Below are positions 53,053-61,992 of a stretch of 64,000 bases of DNA, piece by piece. Made by a program: the position numbers and the translations under genes. Each line of letters starts with the position of its first letter. The stretch's first letter is position 1. Source of the DNA: Candidatus Poribacteria bacterium (GTDB taxonomy: Bacteria; Poribacteria; WGA-4E; WGA-3G); NCBI GenBank assembly GCA_022821065.1, contig JAJEEK010000111.1, forward strand, positions 1 through 64,000. Reading direction: 5' to 3'. The notes beneath the pieces were generated by a model. That model saw only the letters and a list, made by a program, of their open reading frames with translations. It did not search any database and was not told the DNA's origin.

Positions 53053-53817
53053 ATGTTTATTGATTCACATGCACATATCCAACTCTTGCAATTCAATCGC
53101 GATCGAGACGCGGTGCTAAGACGCGCACACGAAGCCGCAGTCTCCAATATCCTCGTCATCGGTTTTGATATGGAGACCAGTCTCGGCGCAGTGGAATTGG
53201 CTGAGAAACATACGCACATCTACGCCACCGTCGGCATGCATCCACACGACGCAAAAGACCTAACACCCGATGCCCTAAAAACCTTTCGCGAACTCGCCGC
53301 ACACCCGAAGGTGATTGCGCTCGGCGAAATGGGATTAGACTACTACCGCAACCTCTCACCGCGCCCCGTACAAAAAGTTGCGTTTGAACAACAGTTGGAC
53401 CTCGCCGAAGAGTTGCAGATGCCCATTGTTATCCACAACCGTGATGCCTATATGGACATCCTACCTATCTTAGAAGCGCGACGCGGGCGAATCCGAGGGG
53501 TGCTACACTGCTTTACCGGTGATGTCGCGTTGATGCATAGAAGCCTCGCTATCGGATTCCATATCGGTATCGGTGGCATCGTAACCTATAAAAACGCAGC
53601 GGATGTCCAAGCCGTCGCGCGAGAGGTACCTAAAGATCGACTCCTGATAGAGACAGATTGCCCGTGGTTGGCACCACAATTTCGGCGTGGCAAACGGAAC
53701 GAACCGGCGTACGTCCGTGCCGTAGCAGAGAAGATCGCTGAACTCCGCAATACCTCTATAGAAACAATCGGTAAAATCACAACAGAAAATTTCAGGACCG
53801 TCTTCAAATCAGCATGA
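53053..53817 (+). CDS. tatD: TatD-family metal-dependent DNase/hydrolase
   Basis: The protein has 254 residues. The N-terminal MFIDSHAHIQL holds the first metal histidines, GEMGLDYYR the glutamate, IVIHNRD and LHCFTG the next histidines, and ETDCPWLAP the late aspartate. It is a 3'-5' exonuclease or peptidyl/aminoacyl hydrolase in other bacteria. Start 53053 (AAGG upstream) agrees with the family; a longer TTG-initiated frame from 53005 is rejected. The last 4 bases overlap the permease gene. Confidence 0.92.
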   Translation: MFIDSHAHIQLLQFNRDRDAVLRRAHEAAVSNILVIGFDMETSLGAVELAEKHTHIYATVGMHPHDAKDLTPDALKTFRELAAHPKVIALGEMGLDYYRNLSPRPVQKVAFEQQLDLAEELQMPIVIHNRDAYMDILPILEARRGRIRGVLHCFTGDVALMHRSLAIGFHIGIGGIVTYKNAADVQAVAREVPKDRLLIETDCPWLAPQFRRGKRNEPAYVRAVAEKIAELRNTSIETIGKITTENFRTVFKSA

Positions 53818-54932
53818 AGAAGCTAAATCTCCGTATGTATGCGATGGTGTTTGCACTCGTCTGTGTCTGGGTGATTTTCACACTGCTGACGAGCGGCACC
53901 TTTCTCAGCACTCGGAACCTGTCCAACCTTTCCCGTCAAGCTGCCGTCACAGCTATCCTCGCTGTCGGTATGACGCTTGTCATTGTCTCCGCTAATATTG
54001 ACCTGTCTGTCGGTTACGGTGCCGGATTGCTCGGTGCGATCGCAGCGATTGTGCATGTTAGGTGGGGGCAATCGATTCCAGTAACACTTCTCATCGTTGT
54101 CTGCATCGGCATCCTGATGGGACTGATGCAGGGTTACCTCGTCGCATATCAGCGGATCCCGGCATTTATCGTCACGTTGGGCGGGTTTCTGGCGTATCGA
54201 GGCTTGATGCTCGCATTTACCAAGGGTGAGACCATCTTGCTCCCCGACAATTGGCTTAAGGCGATCGGCAACGCCTACCTCTCCCCGACACTCGGATGGG
54301 GACTTATGGGTATCGGCATCGGTATCAGTGGTTATCGCTTCTATCGACAACGCACTGCACGGTTACAATACGGAAACCCGGAGCAAACGTCGCTGCCTAT
54401 GTTCCTATTGAAAGTCGCTGGGGTTTCGGCACTCATCGTTGCGTTCATCACCGTGATGAATACTCATAAAGGGGTCCCGTTCCCCGTCTGTATTCTTTTT
54501 GGATTGGCGTTCGTATTTCATTTTATCGCCAATCACACCCGTTTCGGACGTTACGTCTATGCAGTCGGCGGCAATTCAGAGGCAGCGTACCTCTCTGGGA
54601 TCAACGTGCGCGGCGTTACGTTACGTGTGTTTGCGACGATGGGTGCATTGATGGCGATCGCCGGTGTTGTCATGACAGCACGCGTCGGAAGTGCGAGTCC
54701 AGAAGCCGGACGCTTGTTGGAGTTAGATGCCATTGCTGCGTGTGTGATCGGGGGTGCCAGTTTAATGGGTGGACGTGGGAGCATTTTCGGTGCAATCTTA
54801 GGGGCATTCGTCATGGAGAGCCTCAATAACGGCATGAGCATGGCAAATATGGATGCCTCATGGCAGGATATAATCAAAGGTGTGGTACTCGTCGCAGCCG
54901 TCGGCTTTGACATGGCATCACGACGGCGATAG
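53814..54932 (+). CDS. Sugar ABC transporter permease (RbsC/XylH family)
   Basis: The protein has 372 residues with about ten membrane helices. VGMTLVIVSANIDLSVGYGAGLLGAIAAI is the family signature, and GGNSEAAYLSGI plus GGASLMGGRGSIFGAILGAFV are the cytoplasmic and late conserved segments (BPD_transp_2). The longer middle region resembles XylH. Translation is coupled to tatD (ATGA overlap). The ATPase and sugar-binding protein are not adjacent, so it must pair with subunits encoded elsewhere. Confidence 0.88.
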   Translation: MKKLNLRMYAMVFALVCVWVIFTLLTSGTFLSTRNLSNLSRQAAVTAILAVGMTLVIVSANIDLSVGYGAGLLGAIAAIVHVRWGQSIPVTLLIVVCIGILMGLMQGYLVAYQRIPAFIVTLGGFLAYRGLMLAFTKGETILLPDNWLKAIGNAYLSPTLGWGLMGIGIGISGYRFYRQRTARLQYGNPEQTSLPMFLLKVAGVSALIVAFITVMNTHKGVPFPVCILFGLAFVFHFIANHTRFGRYVYAVGGNSEAAYLSGINVRGVTLRVFATMGALMAIAGVVMTARVGSASPEAGRLLELDAIAACVIGGASLMGGRGSIFGAILGAFVMESLNNGMSMANMDASWQDIIKGVVLVAAVGFDMASRRR

Positions 54933-55033
54933 GAGACAAAATCGACTCTTTTTATTTTTTTAAACCCTTCCCCTCAAAATTCCCCTCTTTATAACTACAG
55001 TCTAATTGGTAAAATCTAATTGGGAAGTTACTT

Positions 55034-58000
55034 ATGCGATACGATTCATCGATATATACGGATCTGACAGATGAAGAACTCATCCAGCGCGTGCGAGACG
55101 GAGACGAGGCAGCGTTTGCACAACTTGCATCCCGCCATAGCTCAAGGATATGGCAGATGGTCGTCTCACACTCCCGCCAAATCCGCGATGCTGAAGAGAT
55201 CTTTCAAGACATTTGGGTGGCAGTCTGGGAAAACATCAGAGGCTTGCGCGAAGTTGGCAGTTTCGGTGCTTGGCTCCGAAAAATAGCCTACACCACTTGC
55301 AGAAGATACTACGCCGCAAAGGCGCACAGCAGAGGCGAAATCCTTCAGAGCGCGGAGAAACTCGCAGAGACGATTGATCGGGATGTGCTTGCCCGTACGC
55401 GTGAAATAGAACTTCGCACCGCTGTAACAGAAGCCGTGCATCACTTACCGGAACGGGTCCGCGCCGTTGCAGTGTTGTACTACTTAGAGTTGTGGACTGT
55501 CAACGAAATCGCAGAGGAACTCGGTCTGGCGACGGGGACCGTCAAGACAAAACTCCGCCAGATTCGCACGCTTTTACGTGAGGAATTTGGCGTTGAAGAG
55601 GTTAAGAGGGGAACAACTATGGCACGTGAAAAAGAGGTATCCAAACCGATACGAGACAAAATTAAGATTTTCGGGGTCGGTGATGCCGGTGGCAATGTCA
55701 TCAAACGGATGATGACATCTGATTGGAAAGAAGTGGAATTTTATGCTGTGAATACAGACCTGGAAGCACTCCGCACGTGTGAGGGCGCAACGCAAATACA
55801 GATCGGCGTTGACACCACACAAGGATTTAGTGCAGATGCGAATCCTGAGGTCGGTAGAAGTGCCGCTGAAGAAAATCTGGAGATACTTGACGCTGCCCTC
55901 GCAGACGCGCGGTTGGTTTTCGTTGTCGCAGGTATGGGCGGCGGAACGGGGACAGGTGCCGCACCCGTGATTGCATCCGTCGCAAAAGAACACGAGGCTT
56001 TGACAATTGGTGTTGTAACGCGTCCCTTTGATTTTGAGGGACAACGCCGCGCCGAACAAGCAGAATACGGATTTCAAGAACTTCAAGAGCACGCAGATGC
56101 TGTCATTGTAGTGCCAAATCAGAGGCTCCTGGATACAGTTGATGTCGAACCTTCACCGAGCGAAGCGTTCCGTATGAGCGATGAGACGGTGCTACGCGGT
56201 GTTAAAAGTGTTGCCGACATTATTATCGAATCAGGTGAAGTTAACGTTGACTTCGCCGATATACAGTTGGTCATGCAGGATGCTGGCACGGTGTTGATGG
56301 GTACAGGACAGGCGAACGATAAAAGTCGGGCGAGAATCGCCGCACGGAATGCTGTCTCGTCCCCACTCTTAGATGGTCAAAAAATGGAGAATGCACCTGG
56401 AATGATTGTCAACATCAGCGCGCCGCCAGATTTCATGATGAATGAATTGGATGCGGCGATGGATGTCATCAAAAATGTCGCGCCCGATGCGGTAATTATC
56501 TTTGGACTGGTTTATAGAGATAACGAGCCTGAATCTGAAGACACGGTTGATGTCACTGTCCTCGCAACAGGAATTGGCATCCAAGGTGGACAGACTGCTA
56601 CACCCTCTACACAGCAACGAGACAGCACCTCTCCCGACGCTGGTCCTTCTGTGCCTTCCAAAACCGGTTCCGAATTTGTTCATCTACATAACCATAGCGA
56701 GTATAGCATACTCGACGGCGCGTGCCGCATCGGCGATATGGTAGACTGGGCAGTTGCACATAGCGTTCCCGCTGTCGCACTGACCGATCACGGAAATATG
56801 TTCGGCGCGTGGGAGCTCTACAACAAAGCGACGGATGCTGGGGTCAAACCGATCATCGGGTGTGAAGTTTATGTCGCACCCGGTAGCCGAAAGACACGTG
56901 AGCTGGATCAGGACGGTCCTTATCATCTCACACTGATCGCCGAGGATGTAACGGGTTACCAGAACCTCTTGGAATTGGTGTCGCTTGGCTACACAGAGGG
57001 GTTCTATCGCAAGCCGCGTATTGACATGGAAATCTTGCGTGAACACCGAGACGGCATTATCGCGCTAACAGGGTGTATCCAAGGACAGGTGCCGCAACTC
57101 ATTTGCGCGGATCGGCGCGACAAAGCGATCCAAAGCTTCAAAACGCTGATGGAGATCATAGGACAACACAACCTCTATGTTGAGGTGCAGAACCATTACA
57201 TTGACAAGGAACTTGAGGCGTATCCGGTGATGGTGCAGTTAGCGAAGGAGTTCAATCTTCCGATCGTCGGCACCAACGACTGCCACTACCTCCGCAAGTC
57301 CGACCACAGCATGCACGATGTGCTTCTCTGCATCCAGACGAAGAAAACTGTCAACGATCGAGACCGAGTACGGTTCGACAACCATTTCTACTTTAAAAGC
57401 GTTGACGAGATGCGGGAAGCACTGAAGGAGTACCCGCCAGAGGCTATCAGCAACACATTTGAAATTACGAATCGGTGCAATCTTGAACTCGACTATCAAC
57501 GCGATCCGATGCCGAAATATAAGCTCCCTGAAGAGTACACACACGACAGTTATCTTCGGGAATTGTGCTACCGAGGCTTGCGCGAGAAATATGGTGAACT
57601 CTCTGAGCCGATACGGCAGCGGATTGATTACGAGTTGGATATTATCAAACAGACCGGACACGCCAACTATTTCCTGATTGTCGGGGATTATGTCAATTAT
57701 GCCCACAAACAGGGATACCCGCTTTCTGCCCGGGGGTCTGCCGCCAGTAGTCTCGTACTGTACGCACTCGATGTAATCGGTTTCAATCCCGTAGATCACG
57801 GTTGTCTGTTTGAACGCTTCTTAAACCTTGAACGTCTCGCACCACCGGATATTGATATCGATTTCGCCGACCGCGCCCGTGAGTCTATCATTGAGTATTT
57901 GGCGAAAAAATACGGTGCGGATTCCGTCGGTAAAATCGCCACCTTTGCGACATTGGGGGCGAAAGCCGCTATCAAGGATGTCGGTCGCGCACTTGAAATG

Positions 58001-59302
58001 CCGCTCGAAAATGTCCAAAAATTAACGGAGTTGATTCCACCGATGCCGGGTATCACGCTTGATGATGCTTTGGAACAGGTGCCGGAATTCCAAGCACTCG
58101 CTGAACTCCCTGAAAATAAAACGTTAATTGAGATGAGCAAAGCTGTTGAAGGCATGAAACGACACGTCTCTTGTCATGCTTCCGGAATCGCGATTTCAGA
58201 CGGTCCTTTAACAAATTATGTCCCGCTCTTCAAGGATAGACACGGACAGATCGCCACGCAGTTTGAAGGCAAATCCGTTGAAGATGTCGGTATCGTCAAA
58301 TTCGATTCCCTCGGTCTACGGAGCCTTACTGCAGTACACGACTGCCTCCAGATGATTAAGGCGAATCGCGGTACCGAGATTAAACTCGAAGAGATTCCGT
58401 TTGACGATAAAGAGACCTATTCACTGATTGGTAACGGTCTTGTTGATGGCTTGTTCCAGTTAGAGGCATCGCGTGGTATGTATCGGGTTGTCACGGAACT
58501 CAGACCCGACAATTTTGAAGAGTTCTCAGCAATCGCCGCACTCTATCGTCCAGGGCCAATAGAAAATGGAGACCTCCAAGACTACATAGATCGGAAGAAT
58601 GGGACCCAACCGATAATATACGAACATCCTTCGTTTGAGGGAGCACTCAGAAGCACCCGCGGTGTGTGTATCTATCAAGAGCAGGTGATGCAGATCGCAC
58701 ACGATGTGGCAGGCTTTACATTCACTGAAGCGGATGTCTTCCGTAATGTAATAGGGAAACGGAATGAAGTGTTGATTGAAGAACAGCGTGAGAAATTCGT
58801 TAACGGTGCAATGAAAAAAGGGCTCGCTAAAGGTGAAGTTGAAGCGATATTTGACTGGCTTGAATCTGTCGGTGCTTATGCCTTTAACAAGTCACACACG
58901 GTCGCTTACTCGATGTTAGCATACCGTATGGCATACCTGAAAACGCACTACCCGCACGAGTTTATGGCAGCGATGATGACCGGCGAGTCAGGATCTGCCG
59001 AGAAAATCGCGCGTTACCGCTCCGAATGTGCAAAACTCGCTGATTTTTTGGGTGTAGATATTGCTCTGCTCCCGTTGGATATTAATAAGAGTCAGAAGAG
59101 CTACACTGTAGAGGGTAACGGTATCCGTGCTGGATTTATCGCTGCTGAACGGATTGGAAATGAAGTGATAGATAAGATTTTAGCGGAGAGAGAATCCGGT
59201 GGTGCTTTCGTTTCACAGCAAGATTTCCGTGCACGGGTGGATGGCGTGGATGAGCAGATGGTTACGAGTCTCGTTAAAAGCGGCGCGTTTGACGCTGTCT
59301 AA
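55034..59302 (+). CDS. Fused ECF sigma factor - FtsZ - DNA polymerase III alpha (DnaE)
   Basis: One uninterrupted frame of 1422 codons. Residues 1-195: ECF sigma factor, region 2 with DAEEIFQDIWVAVWENI and region 4 with LPERVRAVAVLYYL and GTVKTKLRQIR. Residues ~205-516: complete FtsZ GTPase core with GVGDAGGN at 214-221, GMGGGTGTG at 300-308 and T7 loop NVDFAD at 404-409. Residues 517-546: Thr/Ser/Pro/Gln-rich linker. Residues 547-1422: DnaE PHP domain with HLHNHSEYS, LTDHGN and GTNDCH, then the polymerase with PDIDIDF (D939, D941, D943) and KFDSLGL (D1091). It ends after the helix-hairpin-helix region, so the clamp-binding, OB and tau-binding parts are missing. An internal ATG (55619) may give FtsZ-DnaE without sigma. 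Either a novel fusion or a chimeric assembly. Confidence 0.85.
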   Translation: MRYDSSIYTDLTDEELIQRVRDGDEAAFAQLASRHSSRIWQMVVSHSRQIRDAEEIFQDIWVAVWENIRGLREVGSFGAWLRKIAYTTCRRYYAAKAHSRGEILQSAEKLAETIDRDVLARTREIELRTAVTEAVHHLPERVRAVAVLYYLELWTVNEIAEELGLATGTVKTKLRQIRTLLREEFGVEEVKRGTTMAREKEVSKPIRDKIKIFGVGDAGGNVIKRMMTSDWKEVEFYAVNTDLEALRTCEGATQIQIGVDTTQGFSADANPEVGRSAAEENLEILDAALADARLVFVVAGMGGGTGTGAAPVIASVAKEHEALTIGVVTRPFDFEGQRRAEQAEYGFQELQEHADAVIVVPNQRLLDTVDVEPSPSEAFRMSDETVLRGVKSVADIIIESGEVNVDFADIQLVMQDAGTVLMGTGQANDKSRARIAARNAVSSPLLDGQKMENAPGMIVNISAPPDFMMNELDAAMDVIKNVAPDAVIIFGLVYRDNEPESEDTVDVTVLATGIGIQGGQTATPSTQQRDSTSPDAGPSVPSKTGSEFVHLHNHSEYSILDGACRIGDMVDWAVAHSVPAVALTDHGNMFGAWELYNKATDAGVKPIIGCEVYVAPGSRKTRELDQDGPYHLTLIAEDVTGYQNLLELVSLGYTEGFYRKPRIDMEILREHRDGIIALTGCIQGQVPQLICADRRDKAIQSFKTLMEIIGQHNLYVEVQNHYIDKELEAYPVMVQLAKEFNLPIVGTNDCHYLRKSDHSMHDVLLCIQTKKTVNDRDRVRFDNHFYFKSVDEMREALKEYPPEAISNTFEITNRCNLELDYQRDPMPKYKLPEEYTHDSYLRELCYRGLREKYGELSEPIRQRIDYELDIIKQTGHANYFLIVGDYVNYAHKQGYPLSARGSAASSLVLYALDVIGFNPVDHGCLFERFLNLERLAPPDIDIDFADRARESIIEYLAKKYGADSVGKIATFATLGAKAAIKDVGRALEMPLENVQKLTELIPPMPGITLDDALEQVPEFQALAELPENKTLIEMSKAVEGMKRHVSCHASGIAISDGPLTNYVPLFKDRHGQIATQFEGKSVEDVGIVKFDSLGLRSLTAVHDCLQMIKANRGTEIKLEEIPFDDKETYSLIGNGLVDGLFQLEASRGMYRVVTELRPDNFEEFSAIAALYRPGPIENGDLQDYIDRKNGTQPIIYEHPSFEGALRSTRGVCIYQEQVMQIAHDVAGFTFTEADVFRNVIGKRNEVLIEEQREKFVNGAMKKGLAKGEVEAIFDWLESVGAYAFNKSHTVAYSMLAYRMAYLKTHYPHEFMAAMMTGESGSAEKIARYRSECAKLADFLGVDIALLPLDINKSQKSYTVEGNGIRAGFIAAERIGNEVIDKILAERESGGAFVSQQDFRARVDGVDEQMVTSLVKSGAFDAV
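55604..55621 (+). promoter_or_regulatory. internal ribosome-binding site and ATG at the FtsZ boundary
   Basis: AAGAGGGG (55604-55611) lies seven bases before an in-frame ATG at 55619-55621, exactly at the sigma/FtsZ junction. It would allow a separate FtsZ-DnaE product. No such site exists at the FtsZ/DnaE junction near 56669. Confidence 0.55.
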
Positions 59303-59324
59303 ATTTTGAAATCCGATTCCCGTA

Positions 59325-59345
59325 GGCGGGGTTTCTAACCCTGCC
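59325..59345. repeat. GGGGTT hairpin
   Basis: GGCGGGGTT (59325-59333) pairs with AACCCTGCC (59337-59345), one wobble, loop TCT, 23 bases after the fused gene. Third member of the hairpin group at 10668 and 35777. Confidence 0.6.
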
Positions 59346-59398
59346 AATTCCTTAAAATAACGGATACGGATCTGGACAAATGGTGCTGTCTAATGAGG

Positions 59399-60736
59399 CT
59401 ATCTTGCCAGGTTCCGCGCCTCTTTGAACTTCTCTTTCGCAAATTGACCCCATTCTTTCATCTTTTCGTTGCGGACTTCCGGGTCCTTCCAAGCACCACC
59501 CGCCAATTCCATCGCCTCTCCTTCGGTTATCGGCATCTTCGTTAAGATCGCAATCGCCGCGTCCCGCTTTGCTGGATCTTTACTCTTCTGGATCGCTTTC
59601 CACGCATTGACGAGATCCTTATGTGAATCAATAATCAGCGTACCGAAAAGGTCGTTGACAATGTTCCAACGGGTGCCGCCTTTGTCTGAGTCGTATTGAA
59701 ACGGGGAACCTTCCATAGCGAATGGATTCGGGACGATACATCTTTCACCGAGTTTATCATAAAGTGCTGGCAGGACGCTCGCTCGGTTTAGACCACCTTT
59801 CCATTTAGGTCCCTCAGCATCCGTATCTCGGAGCATCCAGAGCTTCTGCGCATCTGCCGATAAAACGAATTCGAGAAACTTTTCAGCGACGGACAGGTTC
59901 GGCGCGCCCTTGAGGATAGCGATCGGATCCGCTGTGACGACCGCACCGTCAGCCGGAACAACGTACTTAATCTTATCAGCACCGACGACAGCGATTTGGC
60001 CGTACGCGTAAAAGTCAATTGCAAGCCCGTAAATGACCTGTCCGGCGACAACGTCTGTCGGGATAGCGTTAGCACCGGCGGAGAAACCGCGTACATTCCC
60101 GCCGATCTTTGTCAAGAGCGCGAACCCCTCTTCCCAGCCGAGGGTTTGAAGAATGATCTCATAGACCATGTGTGCAGAGCCGCTCTCTCTCGGATCTGCC
60201 GCACCAATTCTCCCGATCAATTCCAAGTTACCCAGATCCTGCCATGTTGAGACTTTGGGAAGTTGCAACAGTTCTCGGAGTTCCTCATTGTACATGATAC
60301 CGAAGCTCGATAATGCTGCACCGTACCAACGATGTTCGGCATCGTAGAGCGGAATCCCCTGAAACGATTGCATCATCTGCTCAAGTTGTGTTCCCGGTAG
60401 TTTGTAGGCGTGGAGCCATCCCATGTTCGAGAGACGGAGATAGTTATCAGTGCCACCTCCAAAGAAAATATCGATACCGATGCCATCTGGAACACGTTTA
60501 AATTCCGATTCAATAAACCGATAGTTAGAAGAGGTACCACCGACATCTCGCCAATCCGTTTTGACGCTCCTACCTGTTTCTGCTTCGTACCATTTCTCGA
60601 AATTTTTACCAAATTCCGTTTCAATGCCCTCTGGGTGCGGAGAGATAATGATGAGTTCGTCTTGAGCGAGTGAGAGCACCGGTAGTGCTAAAAGACATAA
60701 TATTATCGTCAGGACCAGGGGCTTAAAGTAAGACAT
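59399..60736 (-). CDS. ABC transporter periplasmic substrate-binding protein
   Basis: The protein has 445 residues with a signal peptide (1-24, ending SLAQ). The mature part is a type II periplasmic binding fold: ELIIISPHPEGIETEFGKNFEKWYEAETG at the start, GIDIFFGGGTDNYLRLS, YNEELRELLQLPKVSTWQDL and GQVIYGLAIDFYAYGQI, close to the iron(III)/thiamine/2-aminoethylphosphonate-binding group. The histidine-proline after the first strand suggests an anionic or metal-complex ligand. AAAGGAG precedes the start. The permease and ATPase are not in the window. It is downstream of the M23 peptidase gene. Confidence 0.8.
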   Translation of the reverse strand: MSYFKPLVLTIILCLLALPVLSLAQDELIIISPHPEGIETEFGKNFEKWYEAETGRSVKTDWRDVGGTSSNYRFIESEFKRVPDGIGIDIFFGGGTDNYLRLSNMGWLHAYKLPGTQLEQMMQSFQGIPLYDAEHRWYGAALSSFGIMYNEELRELLQLPKVSTWQDLGNLELIGRIGAADPRESGSAHMVYEIILQTLGWEEGFALLTKIGGNVRGFSAGANAIPTDVVAGQVIYGLAIDFYAYGQIAVVGADKIKYVVPADGAVVTADPIAILKGAPNLSVAEKFLEFVLSADAQKLWMLRDTDAEGPKWKGGLNRASVLPALYDKLGERCIVPNPFAMEGSPFQYDSDKGGTRWNIVNDLFGTLIIDSHKDLVNAWKAIQKSKDPAKRDAAIAILTKMPITEGEAMELAGGAWKDPEVRNEKMKEWGQFAKEKFKEARNLAR

Positions 60737-60773
60737 TTTTTTTTTCTCCTTTTGCGATGTGTTTAATAAGCCA

Positions 60774-61730
60774 TTACGGTGAGAGCGTAGGTTCTTGGTT
60801 AAAGATAAACAGGATCGGGTTCATCCACTTTTCCTTTTCGATATCATAAATGCCGTAGTGGAGATGAGCCCCGGTGCTACGGCCAGTATTTCCGACATAG
60901 CCAATAATCTGACCACGTACCACTTCTTGATTAACTTTGAGACCCTCGGCATAGCCTTGCAAATGCGCGTACAAAGTTTTATACCCGGATACTTCATGGA
61001 TGAGTTCAATTGTATTTCCCAAATAGCCCTTCTTTTCAACCATGGCAACTGTGCCGTCGGCGACAGCGATCACAGGAACGCCGGCGCGGGTTTTAATATC
61101 CAACCCTTGGTGAAATTCACGGTTGTTCGTTAGTGGGTGGGTCCGCCAACCGAAGGGGGAAGAATACCAAAAAGCATGTCGCTCCCCGTTTTCTTGTTGG
61201 AGTTTCACCGGGAGAATCAAAGGATATCCGAAAAGCTGTTGTTGATAGGCGTTGATATAATCATGGAGAACCTGCAACTCTTCTTTCAGGATACTCGGTG
61301 TCAGTTTCTGCTGTGCTTGGGTATCAGGTGCGGCATCAGTGAACGCGGATATATCTGTCTGTTGAGACTCGAATTCTCCGAGAGATGCCGTAATATCAGA
61401 CTCGCCGCCTTGTCCGAGAATCCCTAAAGCCTCCTGAATCTTTTTTGTCATTTGCCGAATGCCGTTCATCTCCTCATTCACGGTAGCAAGTTCCAATTCA
61501 ACTTGGCGTTTTGCCTCCGTTAATTGTTGAATTTCTTTCTCCATGCGTATTTGTAACGCGTTTTCGGTACTGATTTTCTGCCGTTTTTGGAGGAGGCCAT
61601 AGGTGAAGCCGCCAATTGCTACAAGGAATAGACTAAGGGTAACGCAGGAGAGCAGCAATAGATGCCCTCGACCGATCACGTGCTGACGGACAGAATTTTT
61701 CTGAGATGACATGATAATAAGCGTATACAT
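60774..61730 (-). CDS. M23-family murein endopeptidase
   Basis: The protein has 318 residues: an N-terminal membrane anchor (residues ~22-48), a coiled coil (~52-100), then a LytM domain from about 185. FHQGLDIKTRAGVPV holds the first zinc ligands (His, Asp) and GAHLHYGIY the HxH motif, so all catalytic residues are present. It would cut peptidoglycan cross-links in the periplasm. AAGGAGA precedes the start. It belongs to a same-strand group with the 45-residue membrane protein and the CorC-like gene upstream. Confidence 0.9.
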   Translation of the reverse strand: MYTLIIMSSQKNSVRQHVIGRGHLLLLSCVTLSLFLVAIGGFTYGLLQKRQKISTENALQIRMEKEIQQLTEAKRQVELELATVNEEMNGIRQMTKKIQEALGILGQGGESDITASLGEFESQQTDISAFTDAAPDTQAQQKLTPSILKEELQVLHDYINAYQQQLFGYPLILPVKLQQENGERHAFWYSSPFGWRTHPLTNNREFHQGLDIKTRAGVPVIAVADGTVAMVEKKGYLGNTIELIHEVSGYKTLYAHLQGYAEGLKVNQEVVRGQIIGYVGNTGRSTGAHLHYGIYDIEKEKWMNPILFIFNQEPTLSP

Positions 61731-61844
61731 TTAACGGATTCTCCTTCCAATAAGGCTTGGGCGAAACATCAGTGTTTCCTTCCAAGAGTTAAAGACTTAT
61801 AGCCCCTAATTTAACCAACAGATACCTATCTTTGAACGAACCGT

Positions 61845-61982
61845 TTACAAGCGCGAAACGATCGCTGGCATTTTCCAGATGAGGATAATGATAGCACCAA
61901 GCAGGATGAGATACCACACGATCAACATTCGGACGCGGGTTCTCTTGAAAATGGAACGGCGCGGGCGTTTCAATTGACTCAC
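61845..61982 (-). CDS. 45-residue single-span membrane protein
   Basis: GTG at 61982 begins a short frame ending with TAA at 61845-61847. The sequence starts with a strongly basic segment (SQLKRPRRSIFKRTRVR) and then has one hydrophobic helix (LIVWYLILLGAIIILIW), so it should insert with the N-terminus inside. AAGGGG lies about four bases upstream, and the start is only 10 bases after the stop of the CorC-like gene, so it is likely co-translated. Family unknown. Confidence 0.6.
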   Translation of the reverse strand: MSQLKRPRRSIFKRTRVRMLIVWYLILLGAIIILIWKMPAIVSRL

Positions 61983-61992
61983 TTAACCCCTT

